A stretch of DNA of 64,000 nt from assembly GCA_944472135.2 (NCBI GenBank), contig OX235262.1:63157887-63221886 (forward strand), read 5' to 3'. The notes beneath the pieces are model-generated. The model was given only the letters and a program-made list of their open reading frames with translations, was not told the DNA's origin and did no database searches. The DNA is from Trichobilharzia regenti. Its lineage: Eukaryota > Platyhelminthes > Trematoda > Strigeidida > Schistosomatidae. Positions 47,501-57,660 of this stretch are shown here, piece after piece; the stretch's first letter is position 1; every line of letters starts with the position of its first letter. The translations under genes were made by a program, and so were the position numbers.

Positions 47501-48999
47501 CTCATTGACTTAAAGTTTACGAGCTCATCTCGAACCTTGGTGGGTGAACACTGGTGAAAGATCCCAAACTGGGACGAAACAGTCGTCCAGTACTCCTAAG
47601 TTTTCTGATGGTTCACTAACTGATTTTAACACGTGATCAATCCTGTAAACAATCCAAAATCATTAAGGAAACCACTAGAAACTGATGCATAACTATTTCG
47701 TCTTGCCTTCAATGAACACTGCTAAATAATCACAAACTAGCGGAAAACGGCTGTTCACCCCTTCTTGGCTCGTAATAGTTTCCCAATTGACAAAATACTT
47801 ACCACAGAATACTGAAATTCTTAACAATCTAAACGGTAGACTAAAACTAAAAATTAGTTTCATTCATTGGGAAATACAATAACATTTACTATAGAAGTTA
47901 CACTATTCAAGACATTATGACTGGAAATATGGATGTGTTTCAATGGCTTTAACATTAATAATGAATCTCTTTACTAGCCAATCAAGGTGATCTACTCAGC
48001 ATATGACTGGATAGTACGACAAACAGCCTTGTATTTAAAAATGCTCAAAAATATTGATGAAATTTGAGTATAACTTGTTGCTAACTTCAAATATTATAAG
48101 TCAGACAATTCAAATTAAGTCTCTAAGGTTATACAATGTAAACGAAATAATTGCTTACCCAATGACATTAAAAAATCCCGATATAATGGTGGTATAAAAA
48201 GTGTTTTCATTGCAGCCAGAAATGGTTTAAAACTTGGAAACACTTTTGAAAAACCAGTCGCCTCAGTTGCAAAGTTGATAAAGGCTCCAGTTGCCAATAT
48301 ACCGTGGGGATGAAAACCGACTAAATAATTAGCGTCTGTCAATAAACTGCTTGTCACTGGAATCTCCTCGATTTCTTCACAACCACCATTATTGTTATCA
48401 TCAAGATCAGAAGGTGTAGTAATGCCATCATAGTTATCCAGACACTTATTGATATTTGAATCGGAAATGACTGACCTTTGTTTTGTTGTATATCTAAATT
48501 TTATATATTTTATAAAATCCTTGCTGATAACTAAATGTACTGGGAAATAGTCAGCTATCCATTTCCATATTATTAACTGACGCATAAATTGTCTTCGATG
48601 TCCACCATGATTTTCTGAACCCCAGTCGTATAACCAATAGAATGTATAAGAAAAGAATAATATAATAACAATTGATAATTGAGCATTTATACAATAGACA
48701 TTCGAAATGAATGTTACACCTTTCCAATAATACAAAATGTCCAACAAAAAACGAATCAAATTAGAAGTAAAAAAATAACATAAATAAAATAATATGAAAA
48801 GACAGATAAGAGCACAAAGTAAAAATATCATCACATAACAATAGACAGTGATATTTTGAAGTAGTCCAGTGAGTAAAGAATATCCTCTTTTCTGGTTTAA
48901 ATGTTTACGACGTTTTAAAATAACTTCACCATTACAGTTTATTTCTACATCATTCGACTCATTATGGCTGTTACCATGGAAATTTAAGTGTAGCATCAT
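35403..48999 (-). CDS. DGAT2: Diacylglycerol O-acyltransferase 2 family, 4 coding exons
   Basis: Family role: transfers an acyl group from acyl-CoA to diacylglycerol (last step of triacylglycerol synthesis) at the ER/lipid droplet. Coding exons: 48,999-48,159, 40,355-40,172, 37,692-37,514, 35,554-35,403; phases 1, 2, 1 fit together, all introns are GT-AG, total 451 codons plus stop. Seen: two hydrophobic segments (about 51-75 and 103-123), WRYF-like WKWIADYFPVHLV, HPHG at 230-233 (catalytic His), FATEATGFSKVFP, GGAAEA in exon 2, SFGE and PYRRPI in exon 3, and a Lys/Glu-rich tail. Odd: about 45 extra polar, acidic residues (about 178-220) just before the HPHG block. A frame 8 codons longer begins with TTG and follows a stop, so ATG at 48,999 is preferred. 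A monoacylglycerol acyltransferase is the main alternative. Confidence 0.85.
36426..36800 (-). mobile_element. RTE (SR2-like) 3' fragment in DGAT2 intron 3
   Basis: The - strand encodes a degenerate IFRRKWRWIGHIVRR segment typical of the C-terminal part of RTE polyproteins. It matches the segments at 42,060 and 51,330. Confidence 0.75.
37012..37190 (-). mobile_element. tRNA-derived SINE, family 1
   Basis: The - strand begins with a tRNA-like head: an A-box-like tggcacagtgg and a B box GGTTCGAGCC at about 37,126. A conserved body follows, ending in tgtaatca. About 80% similar to 47,183-47,354. It lies in DGAT2 intron 3, sense orientation. Confidence 0.8.
37514..37692 (-). CDS. DGAT2: DGAT2-like coding exon 3
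   Basis: Acceptor GTCAAAG|GGCA and donor CTCTAG|GTAAGT; 179 bases. Joins as TGAYLVP, then SFGEQSLYKQ, GSWLRWLQDKF and PYRRPIYTL. Confidence 0.88.
37693..40171 (-). other. DGAT2 intron 2
   Basis: AT-rich intron of 2.5 kb with a small AAT/AAC microsatellite at about 38,212-38,238. I see no coding or mobile-element signature apart from random short frames. Confidence 0.7.
40172..40355 (-). CDS. DGAT2: DGAT2-like coding exon 2
   Basis: Acceptor CATTCCAG|GAATAA and donor ACTGG|GTAAGT; 184 bases. Encodes GGAAEALDARPGK and FGFFKLALQTG, the conserved glycine-rich block of the family. Confidence 0.88.
41200..42265 (+). mobile_element. RTE (SR2-like) fragment, degenerate
   Basis: The + strand shows FEKAFNSV (RT), a decayed GLREGCLLS, then LANDLSLMSYKLEGLQ in place of the FADD region, VGKARQTF, and the C-terminal IFRRKWRWI. 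Stops and frameshifts are scattered. It sits in DGAT2 intron 1, antisense to the gene. Confidence 0.8.
43345..43530 (-). mobile_element. Degenerate tRNA-like SINE fragment
   Basis: Shares its ctagcctcacgcc and tgcatggtcgg segments with 58,495-58,630. The B-box region is poorly kept. Confidence 0.5.
43796..43995 (-). mobile_element. Sm-alpha-type SINE with hammerhead (copy 1)
   Basis: Read on the - strand: a tRNA-like head with A box tggtctagtgg (about 43,955) and B box GGGTTCGAGC (about 43,910-43,920), then a linker, then a hammerhead motif. Both Pol III boxes are present. It lies in DGAT2 intron 1 in the sense orientation. Confidence 0.85.
43817..43870 (-). ncRNA. Hammerhead ribozyme, Sm-alpha copy 1
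   Basis: Stem I ATCCGG (43,868-43,863) pairs with CTGGAT (43,830-43,825). Core CTGACGAG at 43,862-43,855. Stem II GTCC/GGAC with an AAATA-type loop. GAAA at 43,842-43,839. Short stem III TGCGCA; cleavage is predicted after ATC, between 43,831 and 43,830. All conserved core bases are present. Short stem III is known to make such schistosome motifs work better as dimers. Confidence 0.8.
44028..44121. repeat. Dispersed repeat, copy 1
   Basis: About 95 bases repeated in direct orientation at 44,650-44,756 (shared ctcaggttgacatgt and gatgcttcgacgatgtctgg). It flanks the hammerhead SINE pieces in both places. Confidence 0.75.
44124..44230 (-). mobile_element. Sm-alpha-type SINE, truncated copy 2
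   Basis: Direct repeat of the hammerhead half of copy 1, without the tRNA-like head. Confidence 0.8.
44145..44199 (-). ncRNA. Hammerhead ribozyme, Sm-alpha copy 2
   Basis: Stem I ATCCGG (44,197-44,192)/CTGGAT; core CTGACGAG at 44,191-44,184; stem II GTCC/GGAC with a CAAATA loop; GAAA at 44,170-44,167; cleavage after ATC between 44,159 and 44,158. All core positions are intact. Confidence 0.82.
44650..44756. repeat. Dispersed repeat, copy 2
   Basis: Direct repeat of 44,028-44,121, with substitutions. Confidence 0.75.
44775..44840 (+). ncRNA. Hammerhead motif, Sm-alpha copy 3, damaged
   Basis: On the + strand, stem I ATCCAG/CTGGAT is perfect and stem II is kept, but the core reads ATGACGAG instead of CTGANGA and GATA instead of GAAA. 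Probably inactive. Confidence 0.75.
45770..46330. repeat. Imperfect inverted repeat, arms about 170 bases
   Basis: The segment at about 45,770-45,940 read in reverse matches about 46,150-46,330 (shared aatatctattgcac, tatcctcacc, attatgagc, attgtgctcaaaa). Part of the same family also appears at about 50,925-51,005. No coding signature; family unknown. Confidence 0.65.
46622..46681 (+). ncRNA. Hammerhead ribozyme, short-stem-III type
   Basis: Stem I has an outer helix GCAG (46,622-46,625)/CTGC (46,678-46,681), an internal loop, and an inner helix CCTTG (46,631-46,635)/CAAGG (46,669-46,673). Core CTGATGA at 46,636-46,642. Stem II GTGC/GCAC with a CAACTA loop. GAAA at 46,657-46,660. Stem III ACC/GGT with a TG loop. 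Cleavage after GTC (46,668). Every core base fits the consensus. Sequence and stem III differ from the Sm-alpha motifs. Such compact motifs are known in Penelope-like elements, but none is seen next to this copy. Confidence 0.85.
47183..47354 (-). mobile_element. tRNA-derived SINE, family 1, second copy
   Basis: Same head (tggcacagcgg A-box-like, GGTTCGATCC B box) and body as 37,012-37,190. It lies in DGAT2 intron 1, sense orientation. Confidence 0.8.
47440..47640 (+). mobile_element. SINE with hammerhead-like tail
   Basis: At 47,549-47,595 there is a hammerhead-like fold: stem I ACTGG/CCAGT, stem II TCCC/GGGA, then CGAAAC and AGTC. The first core segment reads TGGTGAAAG instead of CTGATGAG, so it is likely inactive. 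Its tail is similar to 50,760-50,850. Confidence 0.6.
48159..48999 (-). CDS. DGAT2: DGAT2-like coding exon 1
   Basis: From ATG ATG (48,999-48,994) to a TTGG|GTAAGC donor (intron starts 48,158). Encodes the membrane segments and the HPHG motif and ends in MSLG, phase 1. Confidence 0.85.
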
Positions 49000-50040
49000 T
49001 ACAATGGAATCAGTTATTGACAAGTAAATTATTTCGAGTCATTTAGGAAAGAAAAAAAGAAGAGGTAATATCTTTTTCTACTATACTACTTTTAAAAAGT
49101 AAGTAATTATCAATTCAACAAAACAGTATGCTTGCTAGTTGTGAATGTCCCTGTCTATACGACTTTAGCAACAACTGATGAAGTAAGTATAGAGACACGC
49201 CAATTGTACCAATGAGAGTATGACAGAATAGATTGTGTAAATAAATTTTTTTTCGTAAAAATTGACAAAATTCAGTGGAAAATATTGGAGTCAAGGTGAA
49301 ATAACGAAAAACACTTCAAACGCACTACAGTTATATTATATAATTATGAATTAATCAAAATAAATCAAATTTACAATAACAGTTATGCTTCTAAGTATTG
49401 AGTTAATGATGGACTTTGGAATTCGACGTTTAGAGTACTATTCTTTTTATTTGCACATCAGACTTCTTAATTTGAATGGTTTAGAATTATGCAGGGTTTT
49501 AATTTTCTAATTTAAGTAGTAATATTCGAATTCATAATGGTGTATCTGATTGAGAGTAATACTTTTTTATAAGAATTAGATTGTTGAATTACTTAATGTC
49601 TAAAAAACTATTTACTTCTGCTTATACACTGTTTATCTACACGTTCAATACCTCTTCTCATCACCAACATATGTGATAATGTTGTGTACCTGATGGAAGC
49701 CAGCCATAATGGGTCTGAATGCCATTTCATCACTGTGACATTGGTGTATTAAAACCAGTACTGGTTTTTATCTAGAAATGCTATATCACTGTTCACCTAC
49801 TTCTAGTAAAGGTAGTGATAAAATAGGTTTCAGGGTAGTTATCCTGTAGAATTGTCCCTGTGGACAATATCAATCGAATTCCCTTTCGTGTTCTGTCTCG
49901 TGGATTACTCAGGTATATTCGAAATAACTTTAATACTGGCATTTATCACAGCATATATAAAATGATGCATATAGTCATTTATCTTGTAGCGAAAAGAGAG
50001 CAGCTTGGGTTAATTGTTATTATATTGATATTAGTTGTCG
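49000..50040. other. Upstream flank of DGAT2-like gene
   Basis: AT-rich DNA with in-frame stops directly before the gene's open frame. It should hold the 5' UTR and promoter, but I see no element I can define. Confidence 0.5.
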
Positions 50041-50047
50041 GCTTATT

Positions 50048-50215
50048 GGGTAGCAGTGAATTTTAGCAAACGTATTTTGCCCTATTCAAAATGTCTCAGT
50101 GAGTGATGAGTTTCGAACCAGATTTAAACTCATAACCAGTTGTCTCTAAGTTCAAAACATTGTCGCGGATGTTTAGGAGTCACTAGATCAACTACTTGGG
50201 CACCGGTTATCATTT
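50048..50215 (-). mobile_element. Degenerate Sm-alpha-type SINE
   Basis: The - strand keeps a head with GGTTCGAAAC B box and the tcactcactgaga linker. The hammerhead half (50,045-50,095) is unrecognisable in its core. Confidence 0.65.
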
Positions 50216-50675
50216 ATTATTTACTTATACTTGTATCCTCCGCTTGTTGGTTTCAATGTACCATTTATGGTTTTCATCGCTAGCCATCGCCGATCATAAA
50301 ACATCAAGGTAGAATTCATGATGATGATAGGATTTATGTTTCAGAATCTACATGTCGGTGGAGGTTGATCAATCAATTCTAGTAAATATATTTACACACA
50401 GTCTTAGATATGCGCAAGACATCGTAATATTTCCCTGACATAATTAATTCAGTACGTATTTAGTTATTTTGTTGTGTGTTGAAAATAAGTCATAATTTTC
50501 TGCCGGCCTGCTCAAGTATGTCAGTATAAAATATCTTTCCCCATATTTCTTGGTTAAGTCAACCTTCCTCTTTACTGTACTGTTCTTAACTAGTCAGTAG
50601 TTCATAGCTCCATCCTCACAACTAATTATTTATCTGTCGGGTTTAGTGACACAATTATTTCCAGTTGTAAGCCTG

Positions 50676-50862
50676 AACAGAGTGCTTGAAGCCTAGTGAT
50701 CAACAGGCTTGCCTCAAAATTTGAAGGTCCTCGATTCGATCCTAGGTAGGGTCAAGAATGAGTACTGCTAAAGATTCCCAAACTATGAGAAAACAGCCGT
50801 TCACTACTGCCTGGTATTCAATGGTTTTCTAAATGATATAAATCCATAATCAGACTTGAAAT
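50676..50862 (+). mobile_element. tRNA-derived SINE with hammerhead-like tail
   Basis: The head has agcctagtgatcaacaggc (A-box region) and GATTCGATCC (B box). The body has tactgctaaagattcccaaac ... gaaaaca, a decayed version of the hammerhead-like tail at 47,549. Confidence 0.7.
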
Positions 50863-51084
50863 CGACATAAGAACAGATCTTGTGCAATGTGGTAGAGTAT
50901 AATTCCATTGTGGGTAAAATTTATTTTGATAAAGTCTCACAAGGTTATATAGTAAAATATTTACTGATGACGTTTCCAGCACAATTCATTGCTCATAATC
51001 ATATCAAGTTACTCAGACAACTTTCCAACTTCGTTTATACAATTCCATTATTTCTCATCGCTTCATATGATTATTAATATTTTT

Positions 51085-54070
51085 ATTCCCTTTAGTTCCT
51101 AGAGGAACATAAGGCTTCAGCCGAACGTCTCAATTCCATTCGGTTGTCCAACAACGTTTTCACCTGGCTCTACATCTGCCCACATGCTTTCATCTCCTCT
51201 TCAAATAACCTCCTCCACGTCAACCTCACACTGACGACCAACTTGCCGCTTCCCATTTGGGTTCCACTTGAGCGATGGTCTGGCGTGTGATGTCACTTGG
51301 TGGTTTTCCCACAGCATAACCAATCCACCCCATTTCTTCCTGCATATTTGTTGCACAAATGGTTCCTGGTTGGATTACTCCCAAATATCCCTCACTATTG
51401 CTTATCTTTTCTGGCCGGCCATCTGATTTTGGAGGTATGTAGTTTGTTTGAAATGTCCTTCGAGACGCGGCGCCAAGTCTCTCATCCGTATAGTGGCTCT
51501 GACTTCACATTGGGGTTGAAAATCCAGATCTTGTTTTTCATGCTGAGTGCTGTTGATCTCCGCATAGACTTGAGAGTAATGAAATCTTACCTTGCTTTCC
51601 CGATCCTCGCTTTGATATCCAGATCAGTTCCGTCCGCCTGTAGTTGAGACGAAGCTTCCCAGGTAGGTAGGTAGGTAGGTAGGTAGGTGAGGGAGGTTGC
51701 TTCTTTCAGATTCATCTAATTTATGCTGATTTTTGTTTGTGGTCGTTGCTGTTGCTGTTGGCCAGGAATCTTCATCACCTCTGTTTTCTCTATGTCCATC
51801 TGAAATCATATCTTCTCTGAATGCTTCTTCTGCCAACTTGTTGCTTTTCACTTGCATACCTTCCAGTTTTTGAGAAATCAGAAATATATCATCAGCGAAA
51901 TCCAAACCATCCAAGTCCTTTATGTCTGTCTCCTCGTTGCCTGTTATCTGTCGCATTATCCAGTCTACCCCAATCAGGGAAATCATTGGAGATAGTAGGT
52001 AACCAGCTTGTCTTACTCCCGTCTTCACTTCGAAGGATTCCATGAGTTTCCCGCTGTGAGTTGCTTGGCATGCTCGGATGAGGTGTATAATTGTTCGTGA
52101 CACCCCGTAGTAGCGAAGTAGTTGCCAAATCACCTCTCATTCGATGGCCTCGAAGGCCTTTTCAAGGTCAATGAAGTTGAGATAGAGAGCTGACTGCCAT
52201 TCCAAGCTCAGTTCAATGATGATCTGCAGTGTTGCAGTTTGATCAATGCATGACTCTTGAGTCCAGTCTGTCCCGATCGAAGTTTTTCATCCAGGGAGTG
52301 TTTAATTCTCTCAAGGATGATTGGGCCTAGTATTTTGCTTGTGATAGACAGGAGCATAGTGCCGCGTCAGTCCCTGAGTTGACTTAAGTCTACTTTCTTT
52401 GTCATTTTGAATAGGTAGCCTTTCTTCCAATCCACAGGTACCTTGTCTACTTTCCACACCTTCTCCAATATTGATCTCGTCGAGTCTGCTGATGTCTTTA
52501 GGCCCACTTTCAGTGCTTCTGCGGGGAATTCCGTCAGGCCCTGCTGCTTTTCCAGTCTTTAGTATCTTTATGGTCTGATTTCGTTGGAGGGTTATTATCC
52601 ACTGGTAGTTCTGCTTTATCTCTTTTATTATTGGGTGCGTTGTAGGTGGCGGTTGACTAAGAAGTTTTTTGAAGTGTTCAGTCCAGTGTTGCCTTCGCTC
52701 CACCTCTTTGGTGATTGACTTCATTGTCATCCTTCACTGGCTTAATCTGTGCTCATCTCTTCCCCGATAAGAACCTAGTTGTTTGGTAGAGTGTTAGGAA
52801 ATCTCCTTTGCCTGAAGCTTGTTCTGCTTCACTTGCCGTACCTTGGCAATTTTATCTTTTGTCTTCCACTCAGCGTACAGTAGCTTGCATTCAACTCCTG
52901 TTTTTCTTGTTCGTCAGTGCATTGGATAGTCTTTTGTTTCATCAGCTTTCCCTCTTCTTTTAATCTTCGTGTGTCTGTAGGGAGCCACTGTTTGTCCTGT
53001 CTCTTCTTTCTGCTTAGAACTTCCACGCAGGTTTGACTCCACACCGCTTTTAGGCTATTACAGTGTTTTTAAAAGCTGGTCTCTTCGCTAGTGTTGACTT
53101 GTGTCTCGGCTTTTTCCTTATGTTTGCAGTGAAGATGTCCTTTTTGGCCTGATCTTTTGGTTTTTGAGTACTGAACTGGGCTTGTGGTCTATCTGCAACT
53201 CCTGTTTCTTTGAAAACTTTTGATTTGATTTGGATTGTTCCTTGTATGACATAGTGGTCTGAGCCGACGTCTGCTCCTCTTCTTACTTTTGTGTCCAGTA
53301 AGCTGCGTCTCCACTTCCTTGAGCATCACTGAGGTGAAGTCAATTTGGTTTTTGGTTCGCCCATCTGGTGACACCCATGTAACCTTGTGGAAATGCCTGT
53401 GCTTGTATAAGCTGCCGCCAATCACTGGTTTATTGAAGGTGCAGAAGTCAGCGAAGAGTTCTCCATTTTCATTCATTTCTCTGAGAGCCTCTCTACCCAT
53501 GATGGGTTCGCTTCCTGTGTTGTCTGGCCCCAGTTTGGCGTTCATGTCTCCTACTAGTATTTTAACGTCATCAACTGGAGTATTGTCCACTGTTGCATGT
53601 AGTTGCCTGTAGAAATCTTCCTTCTTTTCTAGGTGCGAGTTGTTTGTGGGTGCATAGCATTGTATAACTGACACTTTTCTTCCTTTGGAGTTGAATCTAG
53701 CGGTCATTATCCTAGGCGATTTTGCCTCCCATTGTATGGTACAGGGCCTTCGTTGCCGGTGATGACATCATGGCAGCCACACCCTCGGTGTGCATGTGGT
53801 TGTCTTCTGGATGGCCGGAGTAGACCACCGGCTCCCCCGTTGACAATTTGGTGAGTCCACTCCCATTTCATCTGCTTTCACATATTCCCAGTACTTGAAT
53901 TCCGTATGTTTTCATCTCGTTTGCAATCTGGGCAGCTTTCCCAGTCTCGTACATGGTGTGGACGTTTCATGTCCCTACACAGACTTTTTCTTTTGTCACA
54001 AGGAGATAATGTCTTGCTGAAGTTTCTGCAGCAGCTTTGTTTACAGGGTGGGGTTGCTAGACTCACGCCT
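51085..54070 (-). mobile_element. RTE (SR2-like) non-LTR retrotransposon, near full length, broken
   Basis: Reading on the - strand: endonuclease N-terminus with NVHTMYETGKAAQIANEM and HTEGVA (about 53,950-53,740), an endonuclease block at 53,189-53,707 (QCYAPTNNS, GDMNAKLG, NQIDF), a linker at 52,829-53,044, RT start at 52,311-52,730 (GKAAGPDGIP), RT core at 51,624-52,133 (EVKTGVRQ, FADD) and a 3' part to about 51,085. At least four frameshifts or stops separate the blocks. In the RT the usual RQGC is RQAGY. A (TAGG)n run sits at 51,660-51,689. Confidence 0.88.
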
Positions 54071-54441
54071 GAGAAGGGGGTTGCTACATGAATATATAAG
54101 TTACAGAGGAGCGAATATTTGGGTTGCTTCCCTTATCATGAAGAAAACAAGGAATAAACCAATCAGGACAACACCAGTAAAAGGACGAAAAAATTTACAA
54201 TAGGAAGGGCAGCGACAACAACAATAAAAAACCTGTAGCAGTAGTATCACTGTTAAATACAGTTAACAAAAATGATGTCAAAACCATAGACTCACTGACT
54301 TGGGCCGACTTAGACATGTAAATCCGACAGTATATACAATTATAGATATTAGTTAATGTTAAACAGTCACAAGATGCCAAACAGATAGTTATAGGTATTA
54401 TCATTTAACAAGATTATGTCCACAGATTCAATGTTCAAAAG

Positions 54442-54906
54442 TCAAATAATTACAATAAGTTCCACAACTTCCTGGTAAGAAACGCCAGAGAAAAAGAGTT
54501 TTATGTAACTGAGCAAGTGTAGCGTAGTAATCGAAAAGCGCGTCCTTTTATTCCTTGATATGACTGGTAGTAGTATTTTCCATATTTCCGGTATGAGTGA
54601 TGAGTCATTGCTAATGCATGTGATGGGTGCAGATTCAATGAAAGAAGATCTAGTAGTCAGTCTCTCTGTCTCCCTATCTATATTACTTCTTAGAATTTTA
54701 ACACTCTCCCACCCTACTGTATGGTTGTGTGTTAATGCATGCAATGCAATTGCTGAAATAATAAGTGTAGTATTAAATTCTGGCTGGGAAAACTGCCAGC
54801 CCCGCATCATCGGTGACCCCTTCATCACCTGATGCTTCCCTATTAAAAGACAGTAAGGAAACTGTAAGCGGCGGTCTAAGAATACCTGCACAATACAATG
54901 TTCCAC
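54442..54906 (-). pseudogene. Penelope-like element endonuclease C-terminal fragment
   Basis: The 154-codon frame contains HNHTVGWESVKILRS and RSSFIESAPI, which resemble the region after the GIY-YIG core in Penelope-like endonucleases, with the conserved Glu. The upstream core is missing and the N-terminal third is unrelated. Assignment is by motif resemblance. Confidence 0.6.
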
Positions 54907-55069
54907 AGAGAAAATCCAAACTAGAAGTGGATAACTTTCGAGTACATCCTGGTTTTCATTGATTCCCTAACTGAACTTTTTTAGTGGTGAAATCTACGTG
55001 CAAAACAATTAAATTCTCATAAACTCAGCATGTAATTCATTAAATTATTCAAAAGACATTGGTCAGGAA

Positions 55070-56600
55070 AGAATATTCTTTCTGTAGTTCCACTTCACAG
55101 CTGTACACTGATATCGTTTCCTAAAACACTATGGGAACGCTTATACAAGTCACTAGTTAACATCGGCTGATAACAAATCATACGAAATTGCAAATCAGGG
55201 AAAATAAGGAATAAGATACAAAACGGTAAATTTATTGATCTCAATAATTTAAATGTTGGAGTGGCTACTAAATCTATTCAGGAGCTAATGCTTAAGTGCA
55301 ACTTCAATGTCCACCTCCTATTTGATGGTTAAATACATCTACTGAAGGATGGAGTAACCATAAGGACTCCAATTAGTCAATTACTTGCTGGCTACATCAT
55401 GGGACAGATTGAATGGAATACTCTACAAGAAGCTGCAAATCAGTCCAAAGTCTCTAGGCGATATGCGGATGACAGCTGCTTCATTACCGCTGAAAATATT
55501 AATCTAAATAAAATACCTGGAGCACTTGATGCTGCTCCAATAAGTAGAAACAGAAACTTCATCAAATCCCTTTTCACAAGTGTCTGATCCATATGCACGG
55601 AAGATACACTGTATGGAGTACTAGAGTCCCTTCTAAGCACACACACACACACTAACTCAGAAGGTTATCCACTCTCGTTCATCAACAAACACACGAAAAG
55701 CAAGACTGGTATTTCAAAAAACAAGGAAGTGATACAGAAGAGGTTAGTTTTAAACCTAAAACTCATAAGTAAAACAACAGCTGAACTTCTTCGAAGCAGA
55801 TTATTTGGAGCAGTTTAAAACGCACTCTTTACAACATATGTATATCTCATCTCCATACAACCTCTTATTTACCGAAATCTCAATGACAGTGGTTCATTGT
55901 TGTCAATATTCATGTGCAGATATTAATTCACTTGCCCGTGCAAAAGTAAGTACATAGGCCGCAAAAGTAGGATATTGCCTAGATATGTACATGAACATTT
56001 GAGGATGTCGTTGTAAGAAGGTAAAATTGCACAAACCGATAGCTTATTTCTTGAGAAACTTTTCATGCAAATCATTCCCCCATCAATGAAGAAATCTTTC
56101 CAAGCCGTTCTAGTCGGGTTCTGGCTACGCCTACTGTTCGCAGCTAAGACTCTTACTATACCCAAGGAAAAACCTAAAGTATGGATACCTAAGCAGTTTT
56201 TCTCCATATGCCTTCTTTTTTAACTTTTACAATAATTTGCTATGTCATCCATATTCATTAGTTTCTTGGTTTTCTTCTTTCTGTTCAAAACCTTAACCTT
56301 AAAATATACTTCATACATATGCTAAATTACTTCCTCTTATGAATAATAACCATGTTTCAATGCACTTAACCTTTAATAATGCCCATTTCTCAACGATATT
56401 CATCACCCTAATATGTTTAGATTACGTTAGACAACTTATCTAAGTCTCCTAATTTATTCACTATTTTCCCTGACATGTAATTTCGTAGGTTGTGTTGTCG
56501 GCCGATGTTAACAAGTGAATTGTATAAACGTTTCCATAGTGTTGTAGGAAACTATATCACTGTACAGCTGTGAAGTGGAATTATGAAAAGAATATTCTTC
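55070..56600 (+). mobile_element. Penelope-like element remnant with inverted flanks
   Basis: Imperfect inverted repeats at 55,070-55,207 and 56,462-56,600 (about 80% alike by eye) enclose a + strand remnant. It shows an RT piece DGVTIRTPISQLLAGYIMGQIE and RRYADD (about 55,340-55,480) and a GIY-YIG start CPCKSKYIGRKSRIL at 55,933-55,980. Frameshifts and stops lie between. Flanking pseudo-LTRs, sometimes inverted, are typical of Penelope-like elements. Confidence 0.75.
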
Positions 56601-56797
56601 GCTAACCCTTGTCATCTTAGTTATCACAGAAGTATTTTATTAAATTATTAAGAAAAAGACTGTCAATGCTAATTTTAACTTCAGTTCAACAAGTCACTTA
56701 TCCAGGCGTGAAATACACTCCTGAAAATTATTTGATAAGTAGTATACTCTAGGGAGCCAAAATATAAAGAAATATTCTGTTAAACTGCTAAAACCAA

Positions 56798-57660
56798 CTT
56801 TAAGAACACAATATTCAGCGAAGAGACTCTTTTCAACATATTTATTATCAAGCTGTACAATCGTATTTATATGGTTTTTAAGAAATTAAATCTGAAGCTT
56901 TAGATATGCTGAAAAATTGTCTCTATAAATCAGTCATTAAGACGTTCTTTGCAGCAAAATCACATATGACATTCACTAGCCACAAGTTGTTCTCTACCTC
57001 TGTAAAAGATGAGCTCCCCCGTCAAAGTAATAAGGGAAAAGTACATAGAATAACTAAATAAACAAAATAAATAAATGTCTATCCCTCTACGACCAAGGCA
57101 AAGTAGGGATTGTACATACTTCTTTTGTACACAAAGGTCTGGCTTAAAGTCATGAATTGTCAAGGCCTCAGCTATATTTAGAGGTCTGTAACGAAGAAAA
57201 CGCGGGAAGTTAGCATAGATTCTTTATATGATATTGAAATCATGGTCAAGGTTGGCAGAGTGACAGAAGTCAATCAGGTCTTTCCGAATGGAGCTTCGCA
57301 AACACTCCCTTTCTTCCTTGTAAAACCATGCTGGGATATGTTTTCGTATCCGTGTGGAAAGCGTCCTCTGACTAGTGCCAATGTAACTTGCTCTGCAAGA
57401 GCAGGTGAACTGACAGATGTACATAAAGGCGGCCAGACGGGGAGCTCATCATTTACAGAGGTAGAGAACAACTTGTGGCTAGTGAGTGTCATATGTGATT
57501 TTGCTGCAAAGAACGTCTTAATGACTGATTTATAGAGACAATTTTTCAGCATATCTAAAGCTTCAGATTTAATTTCTTAAAAACCATATAAATACGACTG
57601 TACAGCTTGATAATAAATATGTTGAAAAGAGTCTCTACGCTGAATAATGTGTTCTTAAAG
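56798..57660 (-). mobile_element. Penelope-like fragment between 226 bp inverted repeats
   Basis: Arms 56,798-57,024 and 57,436-57,660 are inverted copies with only a handful of mismatches and one indel. The 411 bp spacer holds a - strand GIY-YIG segment (57,224-57,424). The arms themselves read as coding sequence just upstream of it. Confidence 0.85.
57224..57424 (-). pseudogene. GIY-YIG endonuclease piece of Penelope-like element
   Basis: Encodes CQFTCSCRASYIGTSQRTLSTRIRKH, the Cys-rich entry and YIG strand of a Penelope-type GIY-YIG nuclease, then WFYKEE and a stop. It is frameshifted from the upstream FSTSVNDELP segment in the right arm and lacks the C-terminal half. Confidence 0.75.
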
